Assembly: GCA_902796045.1 (NCBI GenBank)
Contig: CADBNQ010000006.1
Span: forward strand, 1-9,990
Direction of reading: 5' to 3'
DNA length: 9,990 nt
Source of the DNA: an uncultured Lachnospiraceae bacterium
Lineage (GTDB): Bacteria; Bacillota; Clostridia; Lachnospirales; Lachnospiraceae
In this document: positions 1 through 6,067 of the stretch, in pieces
Layout of the letters: each line of letters begins with the position of its first letter
How positions within the stretch are numbered: position 1 is the stretch's first letter
Notes under the pieces: model-generated
What the model saw: the letters and a program-made list of their open reading frames with translations, nothing else
The model's database searches: none
Told to the model about the DNA's origin: nothing
Made by a program: the position numbers and the translations under genes

Positions 1-925
1 GAGCCTGCTCCACAGCGAGATAAGCATGTGTGTGCTCCAGCTCCTCGGAGAAGAGAATAGCTTTGTCACTGGCAATGGCAGTGAAGTTCTTGCGCAGATA
101 GGTGGTGAAATCTAAAGTGACCCGCTGTGCCTGGTCGGGATTCTGCTTGCAGAGATAGTAGATACTCATCATGGTATTGTAGATGAAATGAGGACGCATC
201 TGCAGTATCATGATACTTGCTTGCTGGTGGGCGATTTCCCTCTGCTGATACATATACTGTTCAATCTGATCTGACAGAATGATGGTAAACATTGAAAACA
301 TACAGATATCCATTCCAATGCCAAAGAACATAAAGACGGAGACAAACACATGGATGAGCACGGTAACAAACATTGGGATAAGGGCAACGAGGAAAGCATA
401 ATAGTATCTTCCGGACAGTCTGGTCCGCCGGCGGATCACACCTGCCAGAATGAAAGCCAGCATCGCCAGTACAAAAGCCAGCATCAGTCCATAGTAAGGG
501 CCGCGGCATAGTTCCATCTCTGGTGTGTAATAATAAAACCAGGTCGTAAACGGGGAGATATTCAGCATGATGAAGTATGCGGTCCACATAGCTGCCACCA
601 TGTACATAAGCCGGCTGGTCTGCCATCTCTCTCCACAGATGTGCAGCAGATAAACCGGTATCATGACAATCATGATCGAAGGCAGCAGGGACTCGATATA
701 GCTGACGATTTCCATCAGCACTCTTAAGTCCTGACGCATGGAGATAAACGCCTCAACGACAATAGTGCCGGTGTAGGCCACCAGAGCGCTGAAAAAGACT
801 ATGAAAAAACGTCTGCTCCACCTGTCAATGCCGGGCATGATGACAGCGGCGCCAAGTCCCATCAGGGCCACCGTGATGGATGAGCCGACCAACATGGCAC
901 TGATCAGGATCATCATTGGTTCCAT
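1..925 (-). CDS. Sensor histidine kinase, LytS/YesM (PF06580) type, 3' part missing
   Basis: The frame is open from the ATG at 925 to the window edge, giving 308 codons; the gene continues outside. The first about 205 residues contain six or seven hydrophobic membrane segments, the first at about residues 5-29, and no large extracellular domain. A cytoplasmic linker (QYMYQQREIAHQQ) leads into the motif LQMRPHFIYNTMMSIYYLC, the signature of PF06580 kinases; His246 is the expected phosphoacceptor. The conserved segment after it (EELEHTHAYLAVEQA) is also present. The ATP-binding domain lies beyond the window. The start is supported by AGGAGG at 935-940 with a 9-base spacer, and it overlaps the end of the upstream regulator by 13 bases, suggesting translational coupling. 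Its partner is presumably that XRE-receiver protein (inference). Stimulus unknown. Confidence 0.88.
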   Translation of the reverse strand, partial: MEPMMILISAMLVGSSITVALMGLGAAVIMPGIDRWSRRFFIVFFSALVAYTGTIVVEAFISMRQDLRVLMEIVSYIESLLPSIMIVMIPVYLLHICGERWQTSRLMYMVAAMWTAYFIMLNISPFTTWFYYYTPEMELCRGPYYGLMLAFVLAMLAFILAGVIRRRTRLSGRYYYAFLVALIPMFVTVLIHVFVSVFMFFGIGMDICMFSMFTIILSDQIEQYMYQQREIAHQQASIMILQMRPHFIYNTMMSIYYLCKQNPDQAQRVTLDFTTYLRKNFTAIASDKAILFSEELEHTHAYLAVEQA

Positions 926-1521
926 GTAGCAGCACCTCCTGAAGAGAATGGATATCGGAGGTTTTTGAGCTGAAGCAGAACGCCCTCCGGCGTGATCGGT
1001 TTGAGCATAAATCCGCTGGCCCCGGTGTTCCAGGCATCAAAGGCATAATCAATGTAAGCGGTAAGATACACTACATTGGTGCGGGGATTGATCTCAAGCA
1101 GCCTGCGGCAAAGCTCCAGTCCGTTTATTTTTCCCATTTCAACATCCAGGAAGGCCAGTGAGATCCGGTTTGTCCTGGCATATTCGAGAGCCTCTGACGG
1201 CCGGGTAAAGCCCGTGACTGTGGCATTCGGCATCAGTGCTTCCAGAACAGGCAGACCCCCTGTGAGAATGATCTTTCGGTCATCCACCATGATGACATTG
1301 GGAGATTCATCGCTCTCTGCCGCGAGGGAAAGCAGTGTCCCTGTATCCACGTCCAGACAGCTCGAGAGTCGTGAAATCATAGTGACATCCGGCAGCCGGC
1401 TGCCGTTTTCCCATCGGGCAACCGTGGGCCGGGTGACATAGAGCTTTTCTGCCATCTCACGCTGTGAAAGCCCTTTCTGTGTTCTCAGTCTCTTCAGGGT
1501 TTCTGCAAATAGCATGTTCAT
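913..1521 (-). CDS. Response regulator with N-terminal XRE helix-turn-helix and C-terminal receiver domain
   Basis: The 202-residue protein has a Cro/C1-type helix-turn-helix at about residues 4-66 (LSQREMAEKL, TRPTVARWENG) followed by a receiver domain at about 75-190. The receiver is complete: acidic pair Asp80-Asp81, phosphoacceptor Asp126 in LDVEM, Thr154 in LTAY and Lys174 in KPI. It should therefore be phosphorylated by a kinase, most likely the one encoded directly downstream, and bind DNA through the XRE domain. The domain order is the reverse of most response regulators. I chose the ATG at 1521 because AAGGAG at 1532-1537 lies 10 bases upstream; the ATG at 1527 is a close alternative. 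A TTG at 1620 would extend the frame into the preceding GGDEF gene but has no support. Target genes are unknown; autoregulation is possible. Confidence 0.87.
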   Translation of the reverse strand: MNMLFAETLKRLRTQKGLSQREMAEKLYVTRPTVARWENGSRLPDVTMISRLSSCLDVDTGTLLSLAAESDESPNVIMVDDRKIILTGGLPVLEALMPNATVTGFTRPSEALEYARTNRISLAFLDVEMGKINGLELCRRLLEINPRTNVVYLTAYIDYAFDAWNTGASGFMLKPITPEGVLLQLKNLRYPFSSGGAATWNQ

Positions 1522-1531
1522 TTTCATCATA

Positions 1532-1537
1532 CTCCTT
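1532..1537 (-). promoter_or_regulatory. Ribosome binding site deciding the start of the XRE-receiver gene
   Basis: On the minus strand the sequence reads AAGGAG, followed by a run of ATG codons at 1530, 1527 and 1521. Spacing is 1, 4 and 10 bases respectively, which favours 1521, or 1527 as second choice. The site falls in the gap after the GGDEF stop codon at 1565, so the two genes need not overlap. Confidence 0.6.
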
Positions 1538-1564
1538 ATCATCCGACAGGACTCTATGAAAAGC

Positions 1565-2641
1565 TTATCTGCTTCTTCGATCATTCTCAGACCGACGATA
1601 GAAGTCTCGCTTATCGGCAAACATATTGACTTCGGCCTCGTTGACTATCTCATACATGTCTATCTCCCCCTGCGCCTTCTCACGCAAGGCGGTTCCGATC
1701 GATACATGATAACCCTTATCGTGCAGGCCGCGCTTCAGCTGATCGATGTCATGAGACAGCTTCTCCGGCTGTCCATCCACCCGGAAAGCAACAAACTCAT
1801 CACCACCGATGCGATAGGTGTGCTCAGGGCCAAAAGACTGCCTGATCGCTGCCGCAACCTCACGCAGCATCCTGTCTCCGGCGTCATGTCCGTCCCTGTT
1901 GTTCATCTCATGCAGGCCGTTCACATCGGCGTATACACATGCCAGCCTTGAGCTGCACCTCTTAGGGTATTCAGGCAGGCGGCTCTCATAAAGGTTACGA
2001 TTATTAACCCCGGTCAGCAGATCAATCTTACTCATGTATTCAATCTGCCTGGATTGCTCAAGGGCACGGATCTTTATGCTCATGATAAACACGGTAGTGG
2101 CAACCGCCACAATGCCGAAGGTGATCATATTCCAGACATCGCTTTCTACTGCATCCGGCGCCTTGAAATGGACAACAATCCAGCAGAACGCCGCAACATA
2201 TGACACGATCAGGGCTGTCAGTCTGGCAGGGCGATCATAGAACAGCAGGGAGGTCACAAACAAAAAGACTATCGCTGACACTGCCGGCTTTTCTGCATGA
2301 AGCATGGAAATATGTGTGCCAAATACATAAAGCATGATCTCAAATATATAGACGTGCAGCATTATGAGCGAAGGATACTTCGGCAAGATACAGTTCGAGC
2401 AGAACAGAATGATTAACATCCATATTCCAAACGTCAGATAGGTCATGCTATTATCAGTGACAAACCCCTTGGAGAGCATACTCGCAATGAACAGCAGAAA
2501 AAACATGACAGCAGCAAGCTGAGAAAAAACGATCAGCAGCTCCTTGTTTTCTTCACAGATAACAGGATACAGCTTATCATACTCCTCCTTATCCACCCCG
2601 GCATAAAGAAATAACTTCCATAATTTACGAATTCCGGTCAT
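1565..2641 (-). CDS. Membrane-bound GGDEF diguanylate cyclase
   Basis: The 358-residue protein is predicted to make c-di-GMP from two GTP. Residues about 35-190 form roughly six membrane segments (such as FFLLFIASML and IVFLFVTSLLFY). The catalytic GGDEF domain covers about 200-345: DLLTGVNNRN near its start, metal-binding Asp239, Asn247, Gly251-His252, and an intact GGDEF at 279-283, so activity is likely. The allosteric inhibitory RxxD site usually found just before the GGDEF loop is not there; the equivalent residues read FGPE, suggesting no product inhibition by that route. No EAL or HD-GYP domain is present. It is first in an operon with the XRE-receiver regulator (43 bases downstream) and the histidine kinase, with no terminator between. 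A ribosome binding site is weak: GGAAG 6 bases, or AAGGAG about 13 bases, before the ATG. Confidence 0.9.
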   Translation of the reverse strand: MTGIRKLWKLFLYAGVDKEEYDKLYPVICEENKELLIVFSQLAAVMFFLLFIASMLSKGFVTDNSMTYLTFGIWMLIILFCSNCILPKYPSLIMLHVYIFEIMLYVFGTHISMLHAEKPAVSAIVFLFVTSLLFYDRPARLTALIVSYVAAFCWIVVHFKAPDAVESDVWNMITFGIVAVATTVFIMSIKIRALEQSRQIEYMSKIDLLTGVNNRNLYESRLPEYPKRCSSRLACVYADVNGLHEMNNRDGHDAGDRMLREVAAAIRQSFGPEHTYRIGGDEFVAFRVDGQPEKLSHDIDQLKRGLHDKGYHVSIGTALREKAQGEIDMYEIVNEAEVNMFADKRDFYRRSENDRRSR

Positions 2642-2688
2642 TTATATCTTCCTACTCCTTTATCTATACTCTAAAATACCATGTCTGC

Positions 2689-2711
2689 ACACAAGGTATA
2701 AACACCTGTGT
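2689..2711. repeat. Imperfect inverted repeat in the GGDEF operon leader
   Basis: ACAC(A)AGGT at 2689-2697 pairs with ACCTGTGT at 2704-2711, giving 8 base pairs with one bulged A and a 6-base ATAAAC loop. There is no T-run on either side, so it is not an intrinsic terminator. It lies between the candidate promoter and the GGDEF start codon, where a regulator site or leader hairpin would fit. Function unproven. Confidence 0.35.
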
Positions 2712-2721
2712 ACATGACTCT

Positions 2722-2750
2722 ATTTTCCTATTATATAGATGTTCAGTCAA
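2722..2750 (-). promoter_or_regulatory. Candidate promoter for the GGDEF-regulator-kinase operon
   Basis: Reading the minus strand, TTGACT at 2750-2745 is followed after 17 bases by GAAAAT at 2727-2722. A perfect TATAAT lies at 2735-2730, but only 9 bases from TTGACT, so it would need another -35 element. Either arrangement would start the transcript some 75-85 bases before the GGDEF start codon. Confidence 0.35.
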
Positions 2751-2859
2751 GGAAATGTTCCAGAATGTCACTCCCATTTCCCGGACTCCCACCCTGCTGC
2801 GTACTATGATTTTATCACAAATTACCCGGAAGATTAAGATAGTGTAAAAAGAAAAACTA

Positions 2860-2868
2860 TGGTACTAT
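2860..2868 (+). promoter_or_regulatory. Weak candidate extended -10 for the methyltransferase gene
   Basis: The sequence TGGTACTAT fits an extended -10 element (TG-N-TACTAT), without a recognisable -35. A second possible -10, TATAGT at 2885-2890, also lacks a good -35. One of them probably drives the gene starting at 2927, but the sequence does not settle which. Confidence 0.25.
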
Positions 2869-2926
2869 CATTCTAGATACTTTATATAGTAAGAATATAG
2901 CTGCCAGATATGGGGAGGAGCATACT

Positions 2927-3778
2927 ATGACACCGCTTCATTCTAATTATATCCAGTTGACCGGGAACATAGAAGACCTGCGTCTTCATCTGCAAAATCA
3001 GGCCGTACGGTATTTTGATGAAGATGTCTATCACAGAGTTTTTGGGAATTATGCATCTCCCCTTATTCTGGACGTCGGATGCGGCACGGGAGACATGATT
3101 GTGGACATGACGGATCACAATCCTGCTTGCCGCATATATGGGATCGATCTCGTAAAGAGACAGATTGAACTAGCGGCTGAAAGATACCCGCAATGTAAGT
3201 TTCTGACAGCTGACATCGAGCAGGACTCCTTCCAGGACGATATGCGCAGTTGGATGGAGTCGGAAGATATTCAGGGTTTTGACATCATTAATTGTTCGAT
3301 GATCCTTATGCATCTGTCTGACCCTGTCAATGCCCTGAAGAAGCTCCGGGAACTCTTAAAAGACGAGGGGACACTGATTGTCCGCGAAGTCGATGACGGG
3401 CTTCAATACGCCTGGCCGGATCCAAAAGGACGGATAGAAAAGTTCTCCAGATACCTGTCAGCAGACGACAGGCTGGGAGACAGACACTGCGGAAGAAAAG
3501 TATATACTTATCTCAAAAATGCAGGCTTTCATCTGATCCACCTTGAAAAAGAAGGCTTATCCAGTATTTCCATTCCGGACAGGATGTCATTATATGAGAT
3601 GGTATTTCCCTATATTATGGATCATATGAGAAACAGGGCACTCAATGCCCCGGAACACAGCCGGTATCATGAGGCATATGAATGGATCGCAGAGAATATC
3701 GACGAGATAAAAAAATATTTCAGCAGAGACGATTTTATATTTAATATAGGATTTATGAGCTTTTCCGCGATGAGATAA
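2927..3778 (+). CDS. Class I SAM-dependent methyltransferase, substrate unknown
   Basis: The 283-residue soluble protein carries the Rossmann-fold methyltransferase core at about residues 40-165. Motif I is ILDVGCGTG (Asp49 to Gly55), which binds S-adenosylmethionine. The acidic residue for the ribose is Asp74 in YGIDL. A later strand, FDIINCSMILMHL, is followed by DEGTLIVREVDDG, as in Methyltransf_25/31-type enzymes. The C-terminal about 110 residues are helical-looking with several aromatic residues and would form a substrate cap; nothing in them identifies the substrate. The start has a strong GGGGAGGAG with a 6-base spacer. The gene stands alone between a divergent signalling operon and the ETF-rubredoxin gene 145 bases downstream. 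No terminator is evident after it, so read-through is possible. Small-molecule methylation is more likely than RNA or protein, but this is a guess. Confidence 0.87.
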   Translation: MTPLHSNYIQLTGNIEDLRLHLQNQAVRYFDEDVYHRVFGNYASPLILDVGCGTGDMIVDMTDHNPACRIYGIDLVKRQIELAAERYPQCKFLTADIEQDSFQDDMRSWMESEDIQGFDIINCSMILMHLSDPVNALKKLRELLKDEGTLIVREVDDGLQYAWPDPKGRIEKFSRYLSADDRLGDRHCGRKVYTYLKNAGFHLIHLEKEGLSSISIPDRMSLYEMVFPYIMDHMRNRALNAPEHSRYHEAYEWIAENIDEIKKYFSRDDFIFNIGFMSFSAMR

Positions 3779-3790
3779 AGCCCCTGGAAA

Positions 3791-3819
3791 TTGAAAGATT
3801 AACAATTATCTGATACACT
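3791..3819 (+). promoter_or_regulatory. Candidate sigma-A promoter for the ETF-rubredoxin/flavodiiron operon
   Basis: TTGAAA at 3791-3796 and TACACT at 3814-3819 are separated by exactly 17 bases. They match the consensus at 5 of 6 and 4 of 6 positions. The promoter lies in the 145-base gap before the start codon at 3924, leaving a leader of roughly 100 bases. The leader includes a small hairpin-capable stretch (GGCAG...CTGCC near 3829-3845) with no T-run. Confidence 0.45.
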
Positions 3820-3923
3820 ATTCTTACAGGCAGTAATAACCTGCCCGCATCCTGCACAGGCAAAAACACAAGGAGACATAGCATAAATCAATTATTGCAT
3901 TTTATTACTGAGGAGGTTAATGA

Positions 3924-4688
3924 ATGGGAGTAACAATCACCAATGAGCCTTTCCGGATTCGGGGAAAGGACGAGCGTCTTAAAGTCATCATTCAGGAAGG
4001 CAGCAATGAGGCCAATGTTAACAAACTGGTTGAGGTCCTGATCGGAGACGGTTTTGATTTCTCACTGGAGGCGGATATGATGGGACCGGTGGAAGAAGCT
4101 GAACGCGCTGTTTCTGTCGGGATGGGCATCATCCTGAAAAGCAATATGCCGATGATAGAGGAGCTGGCAAAAAGTGCCGGCGCAGTCCTTGCCTGCTCCA
4201 GACCGGCTTATGAGCGTATACAGGTGCTTCCGAGGGAGCGTTTCGTGGGAATGAGCGGTGTGAAATTCACAGGCACCCTCTATTTCGCATGCGGTATCTC
4301 CGGTGCTCCCCAGCATTTAAGGGGAATCAGCAAGGCACACACCGTTGTCGCCATCAACAAGAATCCGGATGCGCCGATTTTCAAAAACTGTGATTACGGC
4401 ATCGTCGGTGATATGAATGAGATCATTCCGCTTCTGACGGCAAAACTGAACAGTGACCTTCCCAAACCGGATCCGAATGCCAAACCTGTTCAGGTAAAGC
4501 CGGAGGAACCGCTTTATAAGGAAACAAAGGCGACCGCCAGGGGACGTTATGTCTGCCCCGGCTGTGGTTATGAGTATGATCCGGATAAAGAAAACCAGAC
4601 AGCATTTAAGGATCTTCCAGACAGCTGGGCCTGCCCGGAGTGCGGAGTACCCAAGAAGGATATGATCAGTGCGGTCACATTAGGATAG
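3924..4688 (+). CDS. ETF alpha FAD-binding domain fused to a C-terminal rubredoxin
   Basis: The 254-residue protein lacks the N-terminal half of a normal ETF alpha subunit (about 310-340 residues) but keeps the FAD-binding domain. Residues about 63-195 show LACSRP, FVGMSG (107-112), LYFACGISGAPQHL, VVAINKNPDAPIF and DYGIVGDM, all ETF alpha signatures that contact FAD. A proline- and lysine-rich linker (about 197-208) leads to a rubredoxin: iron ligands Cys211, Cys214, Cys237 and Cys240, with YEYDP and DLPDSWACP. The gap between the Cys pairs is 22 residues rather than 29, as in the 45-residue rubredoxin of Desulfovibrio desulfuricans. AGGAGG lies 7 bases before the ATG. The flavodiiron gene starts 11 bases downstream, so a role as its electron donor is likely (inference). 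No ETF beta gene is visible, and the source of electrons is unknown. Confidence 0.88.
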   Translation: MGVTITNEPFRIRGKDERLKVIIQEGSNEANVNKLVEVLIGDGFDFSLEADMMGPVEEAERAVSVGMGIILKSNMPMIEELAKSAGAVLACSRPAYERIQVLPRERFVGMSGVKFTGTLYFACGISGAPQHLRGISKAHTVVAINKNPDAPIFKNCDYGIVGDMNEIIPLLTAKLNSDLPKPDPNAKPVQVKPEEPLYKETKATARGRYVCPGCGYEYDPDKENQTAFKDLPDSWACPECGVPKKDMISAVTLG

Positions 4689-4692
4689 GAGG
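4687..4692 (+). promoter_or_regulatory. Ribosome binding site fixing the flavodiiron protein start
   Basis: AGGAGG overlaps the TAG stop (4686-4688) of the ETF-rubredoxin gene and sits 7 bases before the ATG at 4700. It rejects the longer in-frame start at 4640, which would lie inside the upstream gene and add 20 residues unlike any flavodiiron protein. Confidence 0.85.
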
Positions 4693-4699
4693 TACGAAT

Positions 4700-6034
4700 A
4701 TGCATTGTGTCAGAAAAGTAACAGAGGACTTATACTGGGTAGGTGCCAACGATTACAGAACAGAGCTTTTTGAGAACATCCATCCGATTCCAGAGGGTGT
4801 CTCATACAACTCCTACCTTCTTCTCGATGAGAAAACCGTATTATTTGACTGTGTAGACTGGGGTGTATGCCGTACTTTCCTGGAGAATCTCGAGTACGTG
4901 CTGAAAGACCGACCCCTTGACTATCTGCTGATCAACCACATGGAGCCGGACCATGCAGCCTCCATCGCCGAGGTGCTGCTCCGCCATCCTGAGACCACGG
5001 TCATCAGCAATGAGAAGGCATTTTTATTCATGCGCCAGTTCGGTTTTGATGTAGAGGGGCGCATGGACACTGTGAAGGAAGGCGATACCAGATGCTTTGG
5101 TAAGCACACCGTGACCTTCCTCCTCGCCGAGATGGTCCACTGGCCGGAGGCCATGGTGACATTTGACACCACAAACGGAGTCCTCTTCTCCGCAGATGCT
5201 TTCGGATCCTTCGGCAATCTGGGCGGAAGACTTTTTGATGATGAGGTCGATTTCGACCGCGACTGGATCGACAATGCCAGAAGGTATTTCACAAATATCG
5301 TCGGCAAGTACGGTCCCTTCGTCCAGAAGCTTCTGGCCAAAGCCAAAACCGCTCCGATCAAGATGTTCTGCCCGCTCCACGGGCCGGTATGGCGCACCAA
5401 TCTGGGCTACTATATCGACAAGCATGATAAATGGAGCCGCTACATTCCTGAAGAAAACGGGGTCATGATCGTCTACGCTTCCATGTACGGCAACACAGAG
5501 TCCGCCGCGCAGGCTCTCGCCTCCAGGCTCTGTGACAAAGGGATCACCAATGTCAGGGTATATGATGTATCCAAGACCCACGCCTCCTACCTTGTAGCCG
5601 AAGCCTTTAAATACAGTCACATCATCCTGGCCTCTGTGACCTACAATCTGAACATCTATCCGGTGATGGAAGATTTCCTGCATCATCTGAAGGTGCTCAA
5701 CCTCTCCAAACGTGTCTTCGGTATTATTGAAAATGGTTCCTGGGCGATCAAGTCCGGCACTCTCATGGAGAAATACATCGATGAGAATTTAAAGGACTGC
5801 CGTATCATCAACTCCAGAGTGACGATCAATTCTTCCGGCAACCGCTCCAACGAGATCGAGATGGACGAGCTGGCAGATGCTATTGTCAAATCTGTGGAAG
5901 AGGAGGCAAAGCTTCTGGAAGCAGGGGAGAAGGCTGTGGCAGAGGCACAGGCTGCGGCAGAGCAGAAAGCGGCCCTCAAGAAGATGAGCGCAAAAGAGAG
6001 AATGGCGCTGCGCATGAAACAGCGCCAAAAATAA
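4700..6034 (+). CDS. Flavodiiron protein (FprA-type, O2 and/or NO reductase)
   Basis: The 444-residue cytoplasmic enzyme reduces O2 to water and/or NO to N2O with electrons usually delivered by rubredoxin. The N-terminal metallo-beta-lactamase-like domain (about 1-250) has every diiron ligand: His80-x-Glu82-x-Asp84-His85, His147, Asp166 and His227. A flavodoxin domain follows (about 254-395) with the FMN-phosphate loop YASMYGNTE at 259-267. Class A architecture stops there at about 400 residues. This protein adds a tail of about 45 residues rich in Ala, Glu and Lys (EAEEKAVAE-like repeats, ending MALRMKQRQK) that is probably helical or coiled coil. The gene follows the ETF-rubredoxin fusion by 11 bases, an obvious donor-acceptor pair. 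The next gene begins 33 bases downstream with no terminator between. O2 versus NO preference cannot be read from the sequence. Confidence 0.95.
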   Translation: MHCVRKVTEDLYWVGANDYRTELFENIHPIPEGVSYNSYLLLDEKTVLFDCVDWGVCRTFLENLEYVLKDRPLDYLLINHMEPDHAASIAEVLLRHPETTVISNEKAFLFMRQFGFDVEGRMDTVKEGDTRCFGKHTVTFLLAEMVHWPEAMVTFDTTNGVLFSADAFGSFGNLGGRLFDDEVDFDRDWIDNARRYFTNIVGKYGPFVQKLLAKAKTAPIKMFCPLHGPVWRTNLGYYIDKHDKWSRYIPEENGVMIVYASMYGNTESAAQALASRLCDKGITNVRVYDVSKTHASYLVAEAFKYSHIILASVTYNLNIYPVMEDFLHHLKVLNLSKRVFGIIENGSWAIKSGTLMEKYIDENLKDCRIINSRVTINSSGNRSNEIEMDELADAIVKSVEEEAKLLEAGEKAVAEAQAAAEQKAALKKMSAKERMALRMKQRQK

Positions 6035-6067
6035 AAACCCAACCCAAAGTAGAATTGAGGAAAACCG

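Larger units (their letters stand above)
2642..2926. other. Non-coding divergent promoter region
   Basis: This 285-base AT-rich stretch separates the minus-strand GGDEF operon from the plus-strand methyltransferase gene. I see no convincing reading frame. It must hold promoters for both directions; candidates are listed separately. It also contains an imperfect dyad at 2689-2711. Confidence 0.7.

Noticed and set aside
208..626. Short frames opposite or out of phase with the histidine kinase
   Set aside because: The kinase frame runs unbroken from 925 to the window edge with a PF06580 motif, so these are shadows.
1522..1620. Longer TTG start for the XRE-receiver regulator
   Set aside because: It would overlap the 3' end of the GGDEF gene by 56 bases and add 33 residues before a helix-turn-helix that normally begins at the N-terminus. 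AAGGAG at 1532-1537 supports a start at 1521 or 1527.
3797..3810. Possible Rex (redox repressor) site in the promoter spacer
   Set aside because: TTAACAA matches one half of the Rex consensus, but the other half at the right spacing does not match. A half-site of this AT-rich kind is expected by chance.
4640..4699. Longer start for the flavodiiron protein
   Set aside because: It lies inside the ETF-rubredoxin gene, and the 20 extra residues are that gene's codons in another frame. The ATG at 4700 has a well-placed AGGAGG, and the diiron residues then fall at the usual family positions.
5024..5686. A 220-codon open frame on the minus strand
   Set aside because: It is antisense to the flavodiiron gene, which is certain from its diiron ligands. 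The opposite frame is a by-product of codon usage.
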